A stretch of DNA of 64,000 nt from Ensifer canadensis (GCF_017488845.2 NZ_CP083370.1:2666001-2730000); one strand, 5' to 3'; shown: positions 33,031 to 42,519, counted from the stretch's first letter. Notes: generated by a model from the sequence alone, not told the origin. Numbers and translations are program-made.

Positions 33031-34094
33031 CGCTGGCGCGTCCTTGGGTCAAGCGTCCGATAGAGAAGATCGGACAGCAGATTGATGCCGATGAAGACCG
33101 AACCGATGACGATGGTGCCACCGAGAACGGCATTCATGTCGGCATTCTGCAGCGAATTGGTGATGTAGAGGCCAAGGCCCGGCCAGGCGAAGACGGTTTC
33201 GGTCAAGACCGAACCTTCGAGCAGCCCGGCATAGGAAAGCGCAATCACGGTCACGAGCGGCACGGCGGCATTTCGCAGCGCATGGCCCCAGATGATGCGG
33301 GATTCCGAGAGCCCCTTGGCGCGGGCGGCAACGATGTATTCCTGCTGCAACTCATTGAGCATGAAGCTGCGCGTCATGCGGCTGATATAGGCCAGCGAGA
33401 AATAACCGAGCAGCGATGCCGGCAGGATGATGTGGCGGAAGACGTCCCACAGCACATCCCACTGACGTTGCCAGAGCGCGTCGAACAGGTAGAAGCCGGT
33501 GATCGGCGTGAAGGTGTATTCGAAAACGATATCGATACGGCCGGGATAGGCGACCCACTTCAGCCGGGCGTAGAACACGAGGAGCGACAGCAGCGCCAGC
33601 CAGAAGATCGGCACGGAATAGCCGACAAGGCCGATAATGCGCACGATCTGGTCGGCGATGCTGCCGCGCTTGACGGCAGCGAGAACACCGAGCGGCACGC
33701 CGAAGATGGCGCCGAGCAGGGTGCCGAGCGTCGCAAGCTCCATGGTCGCCGGGAACACGCGGCGGATATCGGTCATCACAGGGTTGGTCGTCAGCACTGA
33801 AATACCGAAGTCGCCGGTCAGCGCCTGGCGCACATAGATCAAGAATTGTTGGTACAGGGGCAGGTTCAGCCCCATCGCCTCGCGCGTCCTTTCGACGACA
33901 TGCGTCGGCGCCCGGTCGCCGAGGACGGCGAGCACCGGGTCGATCGGGATCACCCGGCCGATGAAGAAGGTCACGGCCAGAAGGCCGAGATAGGTGGTGA
34001 CGACGATCACGAGGAAGCGCAACACGGCGCCCATGATCTTCGCCGGACGGGCGCGTCGGCGCCCGCCCATCCGTTCTGTTCCGCTCATGCTCAA
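33027..34094 (-). CDS. Peptide ABC importer, permease 1 (DppB-like)
   Basis: A 355-residue permease with an N-terminal membrane helix (about residues 22-45) and about five more in the C-terminal half. The EAA motif is in Y-I-V-A-A-R-A-K-G-L-S and the family's E-T-V-F-A-W-P-G-L-G is present. It is a little longer than usual owing to a basic N-terminal tail; a downstream Met at about residue 9 is an alternative. Downstream of the binding protein by 18 bases. Confidence 0.9.
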   Translation of the reverse strand: MSMSGTERMGGRRRARPAKIMGAVLRFLVIVVTTYLGLLAVTFFIGRVIPIDPVLAVLGDRAPTHVVERTREAMGLNLPLYQQFLIYVRQALTGDFGISVLTTNPVMTDIRRVFPATMELATLGTLLGAIFGVPLGVLAAVKRGSIADQIVRIIGLVGYSVPIFWLALLSLLVFYARLKWVAYPGRIDIVFEYTFTPITGFYLFDALWQRQWDVLWDVFRHIILPASLLGYFSLAYISRMTRSFMLNELQQEYIVAARAKGLSESRIIWGHALRNAAVPLVTVIALSYAGLLEGSVLTETVFAWPGLGLYITNSLQNADMNAVLGGTIVIGSVFIGINLLSDLLYRTLDPRTRQR

Positions 34095-34112
34095 GGGAAC
34101 TATCCTTTCGGG

Positions 34113-35753
34113 TTATTCCTTCGAGATGCCAGCAACGAAGTTGGTGTCGAAGCTCGGGCCGAGCTTCAGGCCCTTGACGTTGCCGCGGTAGCCGGCAACT
34201 TCGGTCTGCTGGAAGATGATCACGAACGGGCTTTCGCCGAGAACGGTCTTCTGCAGTTCCTTGTAGGTTTCCGCACGCTTGGCGCTGTCACGCTCGAGCA
34301 GGGCATCCTTGGTCTTCTTCGTCAGTTCCGGAACGTCCCAGGCATTGCGCCAGGCAAGCGTCTTGTTCTTGCCTTCGTCGGAGTTGTCCGGGTTGCTGGT
34401 GAAGGTTTCGGCATTCGAGTTCGGGTCGAAATAGTCCATGCCCCACTGACCGATATACATGTCGTGGTTGCGGGCACGGTACTTCGTCAGCGTCTGCTTG
34501 CCGTCGCCGGGGATGATCTCCAGCTTCACGCCGGCCTGGCCGAGTGTCTGCTGGAAGGATTCGGCAATGCCGGTGACCGGCTGGCCGTTGCGCACGTCCA
34601 TGGTGACGGTGAAGCCGTCAGCGAGACCGGCCTTGGCCAAGAGTTCCTTCGCCTTGGCGACGTCGAACTTGTAGGGGTTCTCGTCGAGGGCACCCAGCAC
34701 GCCCTTCGGCAGGAAGCTCTGGTGGATCTCGCCGATGCCCTTGATGATCGTCGAGCCGATCGCATCGTAATCGACCAGATACTTGAAGGCCTCGCGCACC
34801 TCGGGCTTGGCAAGGTTGGCATTCTTCTGGTTGAGGCTGATGTAATAGACCGTGCCCTTCGGCGCATTGGTCGTGCCGAGGTCGGCATTCTTCGCAACGG
34901 CGTCGAAATCGCCCGGCTCCAGGTTGCGCGCGATGTCGATGTCGCCGGCTTCCAGCGCCAGGCGCTGGCCCGAGCTTTCCTTCATGTGACGATAGATGAC
35001 GCGGGCGAGCTTGGCCTGTTCGCCATAGTAGTTGTCGTTGCGCTCGAGAACGATGACTTCGTTGGCGCGCCATTCGCGCAGCTTGAACGGACCCGAACCG
35101 GCATAGCCGGTCTTCAGCCATTCGTTGCCGAAGTCGTTGTCGTACTTGTAGTCATCCGTTGGCGTGACCGGCTTGACGTTTTCGAGCACCAGCTTCTTGT
35201 CGAGCACGGCACCAACGGTCGCCGTCAGGCAGTTCAAGACAAAGCTCGGCGCATAGGGTTGGTCGACGGTGAAGACGAAGGTCGTATCGTCTACGGCCTT
35301 GGCCTTTTCCGTCACGTTGTCGCCGGTAAGGCCGAACTGGGTGAGGATGAAGGCGGGGCTCTTGTCGAGCTTGACAGCGCGCTCGAACGACCAGGCGACA
35401 TCAGCAGCGGTTACCGGGTTGCCGGAGGCGAACTTCAGGCCGGACTTCAGCTTGAACGTATAGGTCAGACCATCATCGGAAACCGTCCAGCTGTCGGCGA
35501 GATCGCCGACAATCTTGGTGGTGTCGTTGATGTCGAGGCGCACCAGCATGCTGTAGGTGTTGCCGGTGATTTCGGCCGCGGTCAGCTCGAAGGCTTCGCC
35601 CGGATCCATGGAAATAACGTCGTCGATCGCAAAGGCTTCGACCAGCGTGTCCTTCGGCGTTTCGGCAAAGGCCGGTGCGGTCGCGGCCATCACCATGGCC
35701 AGCGCTGCCGAAGCGGTCAGAAGACGAAGACGTCCATTGAGCTTGTGCATCAT
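34113..35753 (-). CDS. Peptide ABC importer, substrate-binding protein
   Basis: A 546-residue SBP_bac_5 protein with a signal peptide cleaved after A-P-A-F-A (about residue 30). It has the two-lobed family pattern, including F-T-F-K-L-K-S-G-L-K-F and a late W-G-M-D-Y-F-D-P. The first gene of the importer operon after the dipeptidase, it captures a dipeptide or oligopeptide in the periplasm. Specificity cannot be read from sequence. Confidence 0.92.
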   Translation of the reverse strand: MMHKLNGRLRLLTASAALAMVMAATAPAFAETPKDTLVEAFAIDDVISMDPGEAFELTAAEITGNTYSMLVRLDINDTTKIVGDLADSWTVSDDGLTYTFKLKSGLKFASGNPVTAADVAWSFERAVKLDKSPAFILTQFGLTGDNVTEKAKAVDDTTFVFTVDQPYAPSFVLNCLTATVGAVLDKKLVLENVKPVTPTDDYKYDNDFGNEWLKTGYAGSGPFKLREWRANEVIVLERNDNYYGEQAKLARVIYRHMKESSGQRLALEAGDIDIARNLEPGDFDAVAKNADLGTTNAPKGTVYYISLNQKNANLAKPEVREAFKYLVDYDAIGSTIIKGIGEIHQSFLPKGVLGALDENPYKFDVAKAKELLAKAGLADGFTVTMDVRNGQPVTGIAESFQQTLGQAGVKLEIIPGDGKQTLTKYRARNHDMYIGQWGMDYFDPNSNAETFTSNPDNSDEGKNKTLAWRNAWDVPELTKKTKDALLERDSAKRAETYKELQKTVLGESPFVIIFQQTEVAGYRGNVKGLKLGPSFDTNFVAGISKE

Positions 35754-35802
35754 TTTTTTGCAGTTCCCTCGTTTGTGCCCTTTGGGGGCTCTTCTTCATG
35801 GA

Positions 35803-36858
35803 TCAGGCGGCCTCGTGCCAAGCCTGCCCCAGAACTCTCAGCCAGTTCTCCCGGCATATCTTTGCCAGTTCGGCGTCACCATATCCGGCGCCACTAAGCG
35901 CGGCAACGAGCTTCTGGCTGCCCGCAGCGTCGGCGATGTCTTCCGGTATCGTCGCGCCGTCGAAGTCCGAACCGAGCCCGACGCAGTCGATGCCCATGCG
36001 CTCGACCATGTAGTCGATGTGGCGGACCATATCGGAAAGCGGTGTCGCCGCATTTTCCTGCGCGTCGGCGCGCAGCATCGTGGTTGCGTAGTTGAGGCCG
36101 ACGAGCCCCTTGCTCTCGCTGACGGCATCCAGCTGCTTGTCTGTGAGATTACGCGCAACCGCCGTCAGTGCATGGGCGTTCGAATGGCTGACAACCAGCG
36201 GCTGGTCGCTCGTCTTGGCGACATCCCAGAAGCCCTTCTCGGTGATGTGGGCGAGATCGATCAGGATGCCCAAGCGGTTGCACGCCTTCACCAGTTCGAA
36301 GCCGGCCTCGGTCAGGCCAGGCGCCGTATCGGGCGACATCGGGAAGGCAAAGGGCACGCCGTGGGCAAAGACGTTGTGGCGGCTCCACACCGGTCCAAGC
36401 GAACGCAGGCCAGCGGCGTAGAAGGTTTCGAGTGCGGACAGATCGGCACCAATGGCTTCGCAGCCTTCCATGTGCAGAACGGATGCAAAAGTGCCCTGCC
36501 CGGCTGCATCGCGGATCTCCGCCGTCGACCGGCAAAGCTTCCAGGCACCGGCGCGGTCGAGACGAACCGCAATATCGGCCATCTCGACGGCAACGCCGAG
36601 CGACGGCAAATGCTCGAGCGGTGCCGAGAGCGGCGTGACATAGTGGCCGTTCTCGTCCGGCCCCGCCAGCACCAGATCGCCGGAGGGCACGTAGATGGCG
36701 CAGAGACCGCCAATGAGACCGCCGGCTTTCGAACGTGGCGCATCGATATGCCCCTTATCGGTACCCTCGACGAACTCGGCAACGGAGTCGCTTCCCTTGC
36801 GTGCGTTCTGCCACAGCCGCAGAAGCACGTCATTATGGCCATCGAAAACCGCCTGCAT
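35803..36858 (-). CDS. Membrane dipeptidase (renal dipeptidase family M19)
   Basis: A 351-residue zinc peptidase. The N-terminus has the metal pair in F-D-G-H-N-D-V; bridging Glu is in H-M-E-G-C-E-A; later His ligands lie in V-V-S-H-S-N-A-H-A and the final G-L-G-S-D-F-D-G-A is present. No signal peptide is seen, so it acts in the cytoplasm despite the name, probably cleaving peptides brought in by the downstream importer. It is the first gene of this operon, 49 bases ahead of the binding protein. Confidence 0.9.
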   Translation of the reverse strand: MQAVFDGHNDVLLRLWQNARKGSDSVAEFVEGTDKGHIDAPRSKAGGLIGGLCAIYVPSGDLVLAGPDENGHYVTPLSAPLEHLPSLGVAVEMADIAVRLDRAGAWKLCRSTAEIRDAAGQGTFASVLHMEGCEAIGADLSALETFYAAGLRSLGPVWSRHNVFAHGVPFAFPMSPDTAPGLTEAGFELVKACNRLGILIDLAHITEKGFWDVAKTSDQPLVVSHSNAHALTAVARNLTDKQLDAVSESKGLVGLNYATTMLRADAQENAATPLSDMVRHIDYMVERMGIDCVGLGSDFDGATIPEDIADAAGSQKLVAALSGAGYGDAELAKICRENWLRVLGQAWHEAA

Positions 36859-37125
36859 TCCGGATTTCCTTATGTTTTCAGGGAGTTCAGATGAGGCATG
36901 CGATGCCGCACCGAAAGAAGGAAGATCGGATGCTATTGAAAGGTCAAACCCTTTTCAATGAATATCGAGGGGTTTTACCCAGGGCCGCCTGTCGCGAAAT
37001 GTTGCATGTTTGCCGCACGTGCGACGCCAGAAAGGTCCCGAACAGGCCGAAAAGCTATTCCGAGGGCAGAAATCCTGCCATTTCTCAGGCAAGAGAATTG
37101 CCTGGTCCCGATGACGGATCGGCAC

Positions 37126-37140
37126 GCCGCATGATGCGGC
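37126..37140. promoter_or_regulatory. Palindrome next to the DUF900 gene start
   Basis: GCCGCAT-G-ATGCGGC is a perfect 7+1+7 palindrome ending one base before the first possible TTG start of the DUF900 gene. As DNA it could be an operator; as RNA its hairpin would sit next to the ribosome site. Confidence 0.5.
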
Positions 37141-37141
37141 A

Positions 37142-38416
37142 TTGGGGGTTTTGTTGCTGCGTTTGTTCTCTCTGGCTGGCCGACCGGGCCAAATCAGCCG
37201 CGTCGCCAGCATATTGTTCCTGGCATCCTTTCTCGCAGCCTGCGCCAGCCGGCCCGTCGGCGTGCTCGTTCCCTCGGGAACGGCCGGCGGCGCTTCGGAG
37301 GTCGACCTGCTGGTCGCCACCACCCGCGCGCCCTCTACTGAGCCGGGCGTGCTTTTCAGCGGTGAGCGCTCGGACGAACTCTCATTGACGGAAATCGTCG
37401 TCTCGATCCCGCCGGGCAAGAACCGCGAGGTCGGTCAGGTTCAATGGCCGAAGAAACTGCCTGCCAATCCCGAACGCGAGTTTTCAACGGTCAGCGTAAC
37501 GCCGCTCAAGGGCAAGGATGATGCGCAGTCCTGGCTGAAGGGCAACCTGCCGAAAAGCCGGCGCGTGCTGATCTTCGTTCACGGTTTCAACAACCGTTAT
37601 GAGGATGCGGTCTATCGTTATGCCCAGATCGTCCACGATTCAGGAACGGACGTCGCGCCGGTGATCTTCACCTGGCCGTCGCGCGCCAGCGTCTTCGACT
37701 ACAATTACGACAAGGAAAGCACCAACTATTCCCGCGATGCGCTGGAAGATTTGCTGCGCCGCGCTTCCCGCGACCCGAAGGTCGGCGAAATCACCGTCAT
37801 GGCCCACTCGATGGGATCCTGGGTCACGGTCGAGGCGCTCAGACAGATGGCAATCCGCGACGGCCGCATTGCACCGAAGATTACCGACGTCATTCTCGCC
37901 TCGCCGGATCTCGACGTCGACGTGTTCGGCAAGCAGATCCAGGCGATGGGCAAGGCACGGCCGAAATTCACGCTGTTCGTGTCACGCGACGACCGCGCGC
38001 TCAACCTCTCGCGCCGGATCTCCGGCAATATCGATCGGCTCGGGCAGATCGACCCGACGGTCGAGCCTTATCGCACCCAGCTGGAACAGGCCGGTATCAC
38101 CGTTCTCGACCTGACGGCACTCAAGGGCGGCGACAAGCTGAATCATGGAAAATTCGCCGAAAGCCCTGAGGTTGTGCAACTGCTCGGCAACCGGCTGATC
38201 GCCGGGCAGACGGTGACCGATTCCGATGTCGGCCTCGGCGAACGCGTCGGCGCGGTGGCGCTGGGCACCGCCCAGACCGTCGGCAGTGCTGCCAGCATCG
38301 CGGTGTCCACGCCGATCATGATCTTCGACCCGCGTACCCGCGCCAACTACGGCAATCAGGTCCGTCGTCTTGGCCAATCAGTGGAAAATACCGTCGGCTC
38401 GACTGTTGCCCCCTGA
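37142..38416 (+). CDS. DUF900 alpha/beta-hydrolase lipoprotein
   Basis: A protein of up to 424 residues. It has no ATG or GTG start; TTG codons at 37142, 37151 and 37154 are possible, and 37154 has GGGGG about 5 bases before it. A hydrophobic helix with the lipobox F-L-A-A-C (about residues 30-34) indicates a lipoprotein. The hydrolase fold has F-V-H-G-F-N-N, W-P-S-R-A, nucleophile Ser in M-A-H-S-M-G-S-W, and the acid in S-P-D-L-D-V. The substrate is not known. The C-terminal 80 residues are an extension typical of rhizobial members. Confidence 0.87.
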   Translation: MGVLLLRLFSLAGRPGQISRVASILFLASFLAACASRPVGVLVPSGTAGGASEVDLLVATTRAPSTEPGVLFSGERSDELSLTEIVVSIPPGKNREVGQVQWPKKLPANPEREFSTVSVTPLKGKDDAQSWLKGNLPKSRRVLIFVHGFNNRYEDAVYRYAQIVHDSGTDVAPVIFTWPSRASVFDYNYDKESTNYSRDALEDLLRRASRDPKVGEITVMAHSMGSWVTVEALRQMAIRDGRIAPKITDVILASPDLDVDVFGKQIQAMGKARPKFTLFVSRDDRALNLSRRISGNIDRLGQIDPTVEPYRTQLEQAGITVLDLTALKGGDKLNHGKFAESPEVVQLLGNRLIAGQTVTDSDVGLGERVGAVALGTAQTVGSAASIAVSTPIMIFDPRTRANYGNQVRRLGQSVENTVGSTVAP

Positions 38417-38481
38417 CGCCATGCCTTGTTGCACGGGCAAAGCCCGGTAGGCTATGATCTCCACGGCAACGGGAAAATGAA

Positions 38482-39498
38482 ATGAATCTCAAGGAGTTCG
38501 CAGGCCGGCTGGGGCTATCTCAAACGACGGTCAGCCGCGCGCTCAGCGGCTATCCGGAAGTCAAGAAGGCGACGCGCGAACGGGTGCTGAAGGCGGCGGC
38601 CGAACTTGGTTACCGACCGAACACCAGCGCGCTTGGGCTTGCGACCGGACGCGTCGGCACCATCGGCATCGTCTTTCGCGGCGGCGGCGATTTCGGCCCG
38701 CACACCAGCGAGTTCATGGGTGGGCTCGGTAGCCGGCTGCAACAGGCCGACGTCGATATCCTGCTTTCAACCGTCGACAGTCGGGAAGCGGAGCTTGCGA
38801 CCTATCGCCGGCTTGCAGCCAGCAAGCGCGTCGATGCGGTGATCCTGCATTCGCCCGCGGTCGACGATCCCCGCATCGCTCTGCTGACAGACCTGCGGCT
38901 GCCCTTCGTCCTGCACGGACGAACCGAGACGGCAGGCAATTTCGCCTTTCTCGACATCGACAATTACGGCGCGATCCGCCAGGCAACCGACCTACTGACC
39001 GCGCTCGGTCATCGCCGCATCGCGCTCGTCAACGGCCATCGCGGCTATACCTTTACCGAACACCGCCAGGATGGCTATGCGGCGGCGCTTGGCGCTCGCG
39101 GCATCGGCATCGATCCCAACCTGCTCGGCAACGGCGATTTCACCGACGAGATGGGCTTTCGCCTGATGCAGGGGTTTCTGGCTCAGGAGAACCGGCCGAC
39201 GGCGGTGCTGGCCGGCTCGATGATGTCGGCACTCGGCGCCATGCGGGCAATCCGCAGCGCCGGAATGACGGTCGGCGAACATATCTCGCTGATCGCCCAC
39301 GACGACGTCTTTCCGTATCTCAGCCCCGAGAACCTGATCCCAACGCTCACCACCACACGCTCGTCAATCCGCGCTGCGGGAACGCGGATCGCCGAAATGG
39401 TTCTGGATCTGCTTCAGGGCACGCCGGCCGCCGACCTCAACGAGGTCTGGCCGGTGGAGCTGGTCATGCGCAACTCCACCGCCCCGCCGGCCGGCTGA
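38482..39498 (+). CDS. LacI family transcriptional regulator
   Basis: A 338-residue regulator. The N-terminal HTH (E-F-A-G-R-L-G-L-S-Q-T-T-V-S-R-A-L) and hinge (A-L-G-L-A-T-G-R-V-G-T) match LacI/GalR; a periplasmic-binding-like domain follows. It is convergent with a Gfo/Idh/MocA-ThuA operon whose promoter region carries a LacI-type palindrome, making it the likely regulator. Ligand probably a sugar or sugar derivative; not identified. Confidence 0.92.
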   Translation: MNLKEFAGRLGLSQTTVSRALSGYPEVKKATRERVLKAAAELGYRPNTSALGLATGRVGTIGIVFRGGGDFGPHTSEFMGGLGSRLQQADVDILLSTVDSREAELATYRRLAASKRVDAVILHSPAVDDPRIALLTDLRLPFVLHGRTETAGNFAFLDIDNYGAIRQATDLLTALGHRRIALVNGHRGYTFTEHRQDGYAAALGARGIGIDPNLLGNGDFTDEMGFRLMQGFLAQENRPTAVLAGSMMSALGAMRAIRSAGMTVGEHISLIAHDDVFPYLSPENLIPTLTTTRSSIRAAGTRIAEMVLDLLQGTPAADLNEVWPVELVMRNSTAPPAG

Positions 39499-39506
39499 GG
39501 CGTTTA

Positions 39507-40559
39507 TCAGACCGAGAGTTCGCGCCTTTCCGCCTCGGTCTCCATCGCCAGATCGAGCACCTTCTGCAGGTTTGCCGCATGGCGGAAGCCGGGCTCGACC
39601 GTCTTGGCATCCCGAACCGCGGCGACGAAGCGCTGGTAGTTGGTCGGCACCGTGCCGGCATCGACATCACGCCAGGTTGCCGTTTCAACATCCGTGCCGA
39701 GGCAGGCGCGAAGCGTCGAGCCATCGGGCGTATGAACCACTTCGAGCGCCCCCTTGTCGCCATGCAGCCGCAGCCGCAGCTCGTTGAGATGGCCGGTGGC
39801 CCAGCGGCTGGCATGGATCACGCCCATGGCGCCGTTGCCGAACTCGGCCGTCATGACGAAGCTGTCATTGGCGTCGAGGTCATATTCGCCGATGCGGTTT
39901 CCCGGCGCCTTGTCGAAGGTCTTCAGCCGCGCGAAGATCCGCTCGGCCTCGGTGCCGGCGCCATAACCGGCAAAATCGAGGATATGGATGCCGACATCGC
40001 CCAGCACACCGTTCGAGCCGTGTTTGGTCGACAGCCGCCAGAGCCATTGCGATTCCGTCGCCCAGTCGCCCCACGCCTTGGAGACGAGCCAGCTCTGCAG
40101 ATAGGAGGCTTCGAGGTGACGCAGGCTGCCGACGTCGCCGGCCAGCACCATCGCCCGCGCCTTCTGCAGCGGCGCGACATTGCGATAGGTCAGGTTGACC
40201 ATGGTCACCAGCCCCGATCGCTCGGCGGCATCGGCCATTTCCGCCGCCTTGGCGTAGTTTTCCGCCAGCGGCTTTTCGCACAGCACGTGTTTGCCTGCGG
40301 CAAGCAATGCCAGTGTCGTCGGGTGGTGCGCCTTGTCCGGCGTCACGTTCGTCGCCGCATCGAACTTGCCCCAGGCAATCGCCTCGTCGAGCGAGGTGAA
40401 CGTCTTGGCGATGCCGTGTTTCTCGGCAAAGCCTTCGGCGCGCTTGGGGTCGACATCGACCGCGCCAACCATTTCCACGCCTTCGATCTGAGCGAAGGCT
40501 TGGGCATGGCTGTTGGCCATGCCGCCGGTTCCAACAACGAGAAGACGCATGATGCTCAC
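39507..40559 (-). CDS. Gfo/Idh/MocA family oxidoreductase (ThuB-like)
   Basis: A 350-residue dehydrogenase. An N-terminal Rossmann fold has [11 protein letters not shown] and the family signature C-E-K-P-L-A-E-N; the C-terminal alpha/beta domain has [13 protein letters not shown] at 40559 overlaps the ThuA stop (GTGA); an ATG 3 codons later is an alternative. It oxidises a sugar or inositol-type substrate with NAD(P). Paired with ThuA, as in the trehalose/maltitol thuAB system of S. meliloti; substrate not assured. Confidence 0.88.
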   Translation of the reverse strand: MSIMRLLVVGTGGMANSHAQAFAQIEGVEMVGAVDVDPKRAEGFAEKHGIAKTFTSLDEAIAWGKFDAATNVTPDKAHHPTTLALLAAGKHVLCEKPLAENYAKAAEMADAAERSGLVTMVNLTYRNVAPLQKARAMVLAGDVGSLRHLEASYLQSWLVSKAWGDWATESQWLWRLSTKHGSNGVLGDVGIHILDFAGYGAGTEAERIFARLKTFDKAPGNRIGEYDLDANDSFVMTAEFGNGAMGVIHASRWATGHLNELRLRLHGDKGALEVVHTPDGSTLRACLGTDVETATWRDVDAGTVPTNYQRFVAAVRDAKTVEPGFRHAANLQKVLDLAMETEAERRELSV

Positions 40560-41341
40560 CTGTAACCCGCTTCGCCGGCCTGGTGCAGCTTCGGCCCGCG
40601 CTCGACGATCGGCTCCAGCGCCTTTTCGACCGGAACGTTCGGTGCGTCATGGATCGCCGTGTAGCGGTTGTCGGCGTTGTAGGCCCACTTGACCGAATTG
40701 CGCAGCACCTTCTGCACATTGGCGTCGTGATAGGTCGGATAGGTCTCGTGACCCGGGCGGAAATAGAAGATGTTGCCGGCGCCCCGGCGCCAGGTCAGAC
40801 CCGAACGGAACACTTCACCGCCGGCAAACCAGGAGATGAACACCGTCTCCAGCGGTTCCGGCACGGAGAACTGCTCGCCGTACATCTCCTCGTTCTCGAG
40901 CACGAAGTTCTCGCCGATCCCCTCGGCGATCGGATGACGCGGGTTGATCGCCCACAGACGTTCACGCTCGCCGGCCTCGCGCCACTTCAATGCGCAGGGC
41001 GTGCCCATCAGCCGCTTGAAGATCTTGGAGAAATGGCCGGAATGCAGGACGATCAGGCCCATGCCTTCCCAGACACGCTTGGCGACGCGCTCGACGACCT
41101 CGTCGCTGACCGCACCGTGGTCCTTGTGCCCCCACCACAGAAGCACATCGGTCTTCGCCAGTCGCTCCTCGCTCAGGCCATGCTCCGGTTCCTGCAGCGT
41201 CGCCGTCGTTGCCTCGATCGAAACGTCCGTGTTCAGCGCCGCCGCGATGGTGTTGTGCATCCCGTTCGGATAGATGCTCCTGACCACCTCATTGGTCTGC
41301 TCATGGATATTCTCGCCCCATACGATTGTTCTGATTGACAT
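40556..41341 (-). CDS. ThuA-like protein
   Basis: A 261-residue protein with the ThuA fold, a glutamine-amidotransferase-like domain: [20 protein letters not shown] and a late F-Y-F-R-P-G-H-E. The ATG at 41341 is preferred to an upstream TTG. ThuA proteins act with Gfo/Idh/MocA dehydrogenases in disaccharide use. A perfect dyad lies 30 bases upstream. The next gene overlaps by GTGA. Confidence 0.85.
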   Translation of the reverse strand: MSIRTIVWGENIHEQTNEVVRSIYPNGMHNTIAAALNTDVSIEATTATLQEPEHGLSEERLAKTDVLLWWGHKDHGAVSDEVVERVAKRVWEGMGLIVLHSGHFSKIFKRLMGTPCALKWREAGERERLWAINPRHPIAEGIGENFVLENEEMYGEQFSVPEPLETVFISWFAGGEVFRSGLTWRRGAGNIFYFRPGHETYPTYHDANVQKVLRNSVKWAYNADNRYTAIHDAPNVPVEKALEPIVERGPKLHQAGEAGYR

Positions 41342-41371
41342 CGGCAAATTCCCGTTTATGCGCAGCTGTTA

Positions 41372-41393
41372 AAATTGAAAGCGGTTTCAATTT
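41372..41393. promoter_or_regulatory. LacI-type operator
   Basis: A perfect dyad with arms AAATTGAAA and TTTCAATTT and a GCGG centre. The inner TTGAAA-GCGG-TTTCAA is the form expected for LacI-family operators with a central CG. It lies 31 bases upstream of the ThuA gene start. The LacI gene at 38482 is the nearest regulator. Confidence 0.75.
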
Positions 41394-41460
41394 GTAAGGC
41401 TAGTGACACGCCGGCGCCTTTGCAAGAGCTTTTTGCCCTCTAGGCGTCAGTGGCCAGACA

Positions 41461-41802
41461 TCAATGGAACGTGGATTTCGAGAAGACGTTGAGGACCACG
41501 ACGCCGGCGATGATGAGCCCGAGCCCGAGCATGGCGGCAAGATCCAGCTTCTGGCCGAAGGCAAAGTATCCGACGAGCGAAATCAATACGATGCCGAGAC
41601 CGCTCCAGACCGCATAGGCGATGCCGACCGGGATGTAGCGCAGCGTATAGGACAGAAAGAAGAAGGCGACAGCGTAGCAAACGACCATCGTCACGGTCGG
41701 CAACAGCCGGGTGAAATGCTGTGCCGCCTGCATCGCCGAGGTGCCAAGCACCTCGAAGACGATGGCAACGACCAGGACGGAATAGAGCATAGCGGGGTTC
41801 AT
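41461..41802 (-). CDS. SMR-family (EmrE/SugE-type) multidrug efflux protein
   Basis: A 113-residue protein with four membrane helices. The catalytic Glu is in helix 1 (V-A-I-V-F-E-V-L-G-T-S, Glu17 from the chosen start). The motif G-I-A-Y-A-V-W-S-G-L-G is the SMR signature in helix 3. GGAG lies 6 bases before the ATG at 41802, which supports it over the ATG four codons upstream. It exports cationic drugs by proton exchange. Seventeen bases downstream of the TetR gene. Confidence 0.9.
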   Translation of the reverse strand: MNPAMLYSVLVVAIVFEVLGTSAMQAAQHFTRLLPTVTMVVCYAVAFFFLSYTLRYIPVGIAYAVWSGLGIVLISLVGYFAFGQKLDLAAMLGLGLIIAGVVVLNVFSKSTFH

Positions 41803-41819
41803 CTGGGTCTCCATCCGGT

Positions 41820-42380
41820 CTATCGCGTCGAAAGCGCTTTGAGATTTTCAGCCAGGGCAACACGCGCCGCGGCATCGAGTTCATGGCTCTGCATCAGGTC
41901 GGCGAGCCAGAGACCGTCGGCGGCAAAACGGGCGAGCACGCAGTTGGGTGAAGAGTCGGTTTCCGCAAACTCCTGAGCCCGGCGGTTGACCCATTCGCGC
42001 CAGCGGATCTTCAGGTTCGGCTCGGCAATCAGCGCGATCGTCAGCATTCGCCAGCCCGGAACGTCGGTGTCGGGATCGAGCTTCGAGCAGACATCGACAT
42101 AGGCGCGGGTAAAGCGTCCCTGCGCCTCCGGATCGCCAGCCATCGCCGCCTCGATCGCCGCATCGAAACGCGCGACGAGATCGTCGAACAAGCCATCGAG
42201 CAGCGCCGACTTGTTGGGGAAATGGTGCAGCAGCCCGCCCTTGCTGACGCCGGCCGCTTGCGACACCGCATCGAGCGTGATGCCCGCCACCCCCTGCTCG
42301 TGCGACAGGCGTGCGGCGACCTCCAGCAATTGCTGGCGGACCTGCTCGGGCTGCTTCTTGCGGCGATGGGCTTCTGTCAT
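41820..42380 (-). CDS. TetR family regulator
   Basis: A 186-residue TetR protein from the ATG at 42380; a longer frame has an arginine-rich, unlike-family extension. The HTH includes I-T-L-D-A-V-S-Q-A-A-G-V-S-K-G-G-L-L-H-H-F. The C-terminal ligand domain is helical. It is cotranscribed with the SMR pump, and a palindrome lies 15 bases upstream, so it probably represses its own operon until a drug binds. Confidence 0.9.
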   Translation of the reverse strand: MTEAHRRKKQPEQVRQQLLEVAARLSHEQGVAGITLDAVSQAAGVSKGGLLHHFPNKSALLDGLFDDLVARFDAAIEAAMAGDPEAQGRFTRAYVDVCSKLDPDTDVPGWRMLTIALIAEPNLKIRWREWVNRRAQEFAETDSSPNCVLARFAADGLWLADLMQSHELDAAARVALAENLKALSTR

Positions 42381-42394
42381 GCTTCCATAAAGAT

Positions 42395-42408
42395 ACCGTC
42401 TGGACGGT
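42395..42408. promoter_or_regulatory. TetR-type operator upstream of the tetR-SMR operon
   Basis: ACCGTC-TG-GACGGT is a perfect inverted repeat of 6+2+6, directly upstream of the TetR gene and between it and the divergent hemoglobin gene. The size and place suit a TetR-family operator. Confidence 0.65.
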
Positions 42409-42519
42409 TTGTCAAGATCGATGTGTCGAACCGCGCGGAAACGCCGCAAAGGCGAGACTGGAAAGCCGTTGTCCACAAGACCTTGGCGGGCTAGGACTTC
42501 GGGGACGAAGGAAGCGGCA

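Noticed and set aside
33846..35897. Long plus-strand open frame of about 680 codons across the permease and binding-protein genes
   Set aside because: It is antisense to two well-conserved genes; the translation is arginine/valine-rich with no family pattern, as expected from the opposite strand of GC-rich genes.
36955..37419. Minus-strand frame of 154 codons over the DUF900 gene start
   Set aside because: It is mostly antisense to the lipoprotein coding region and has no family features.
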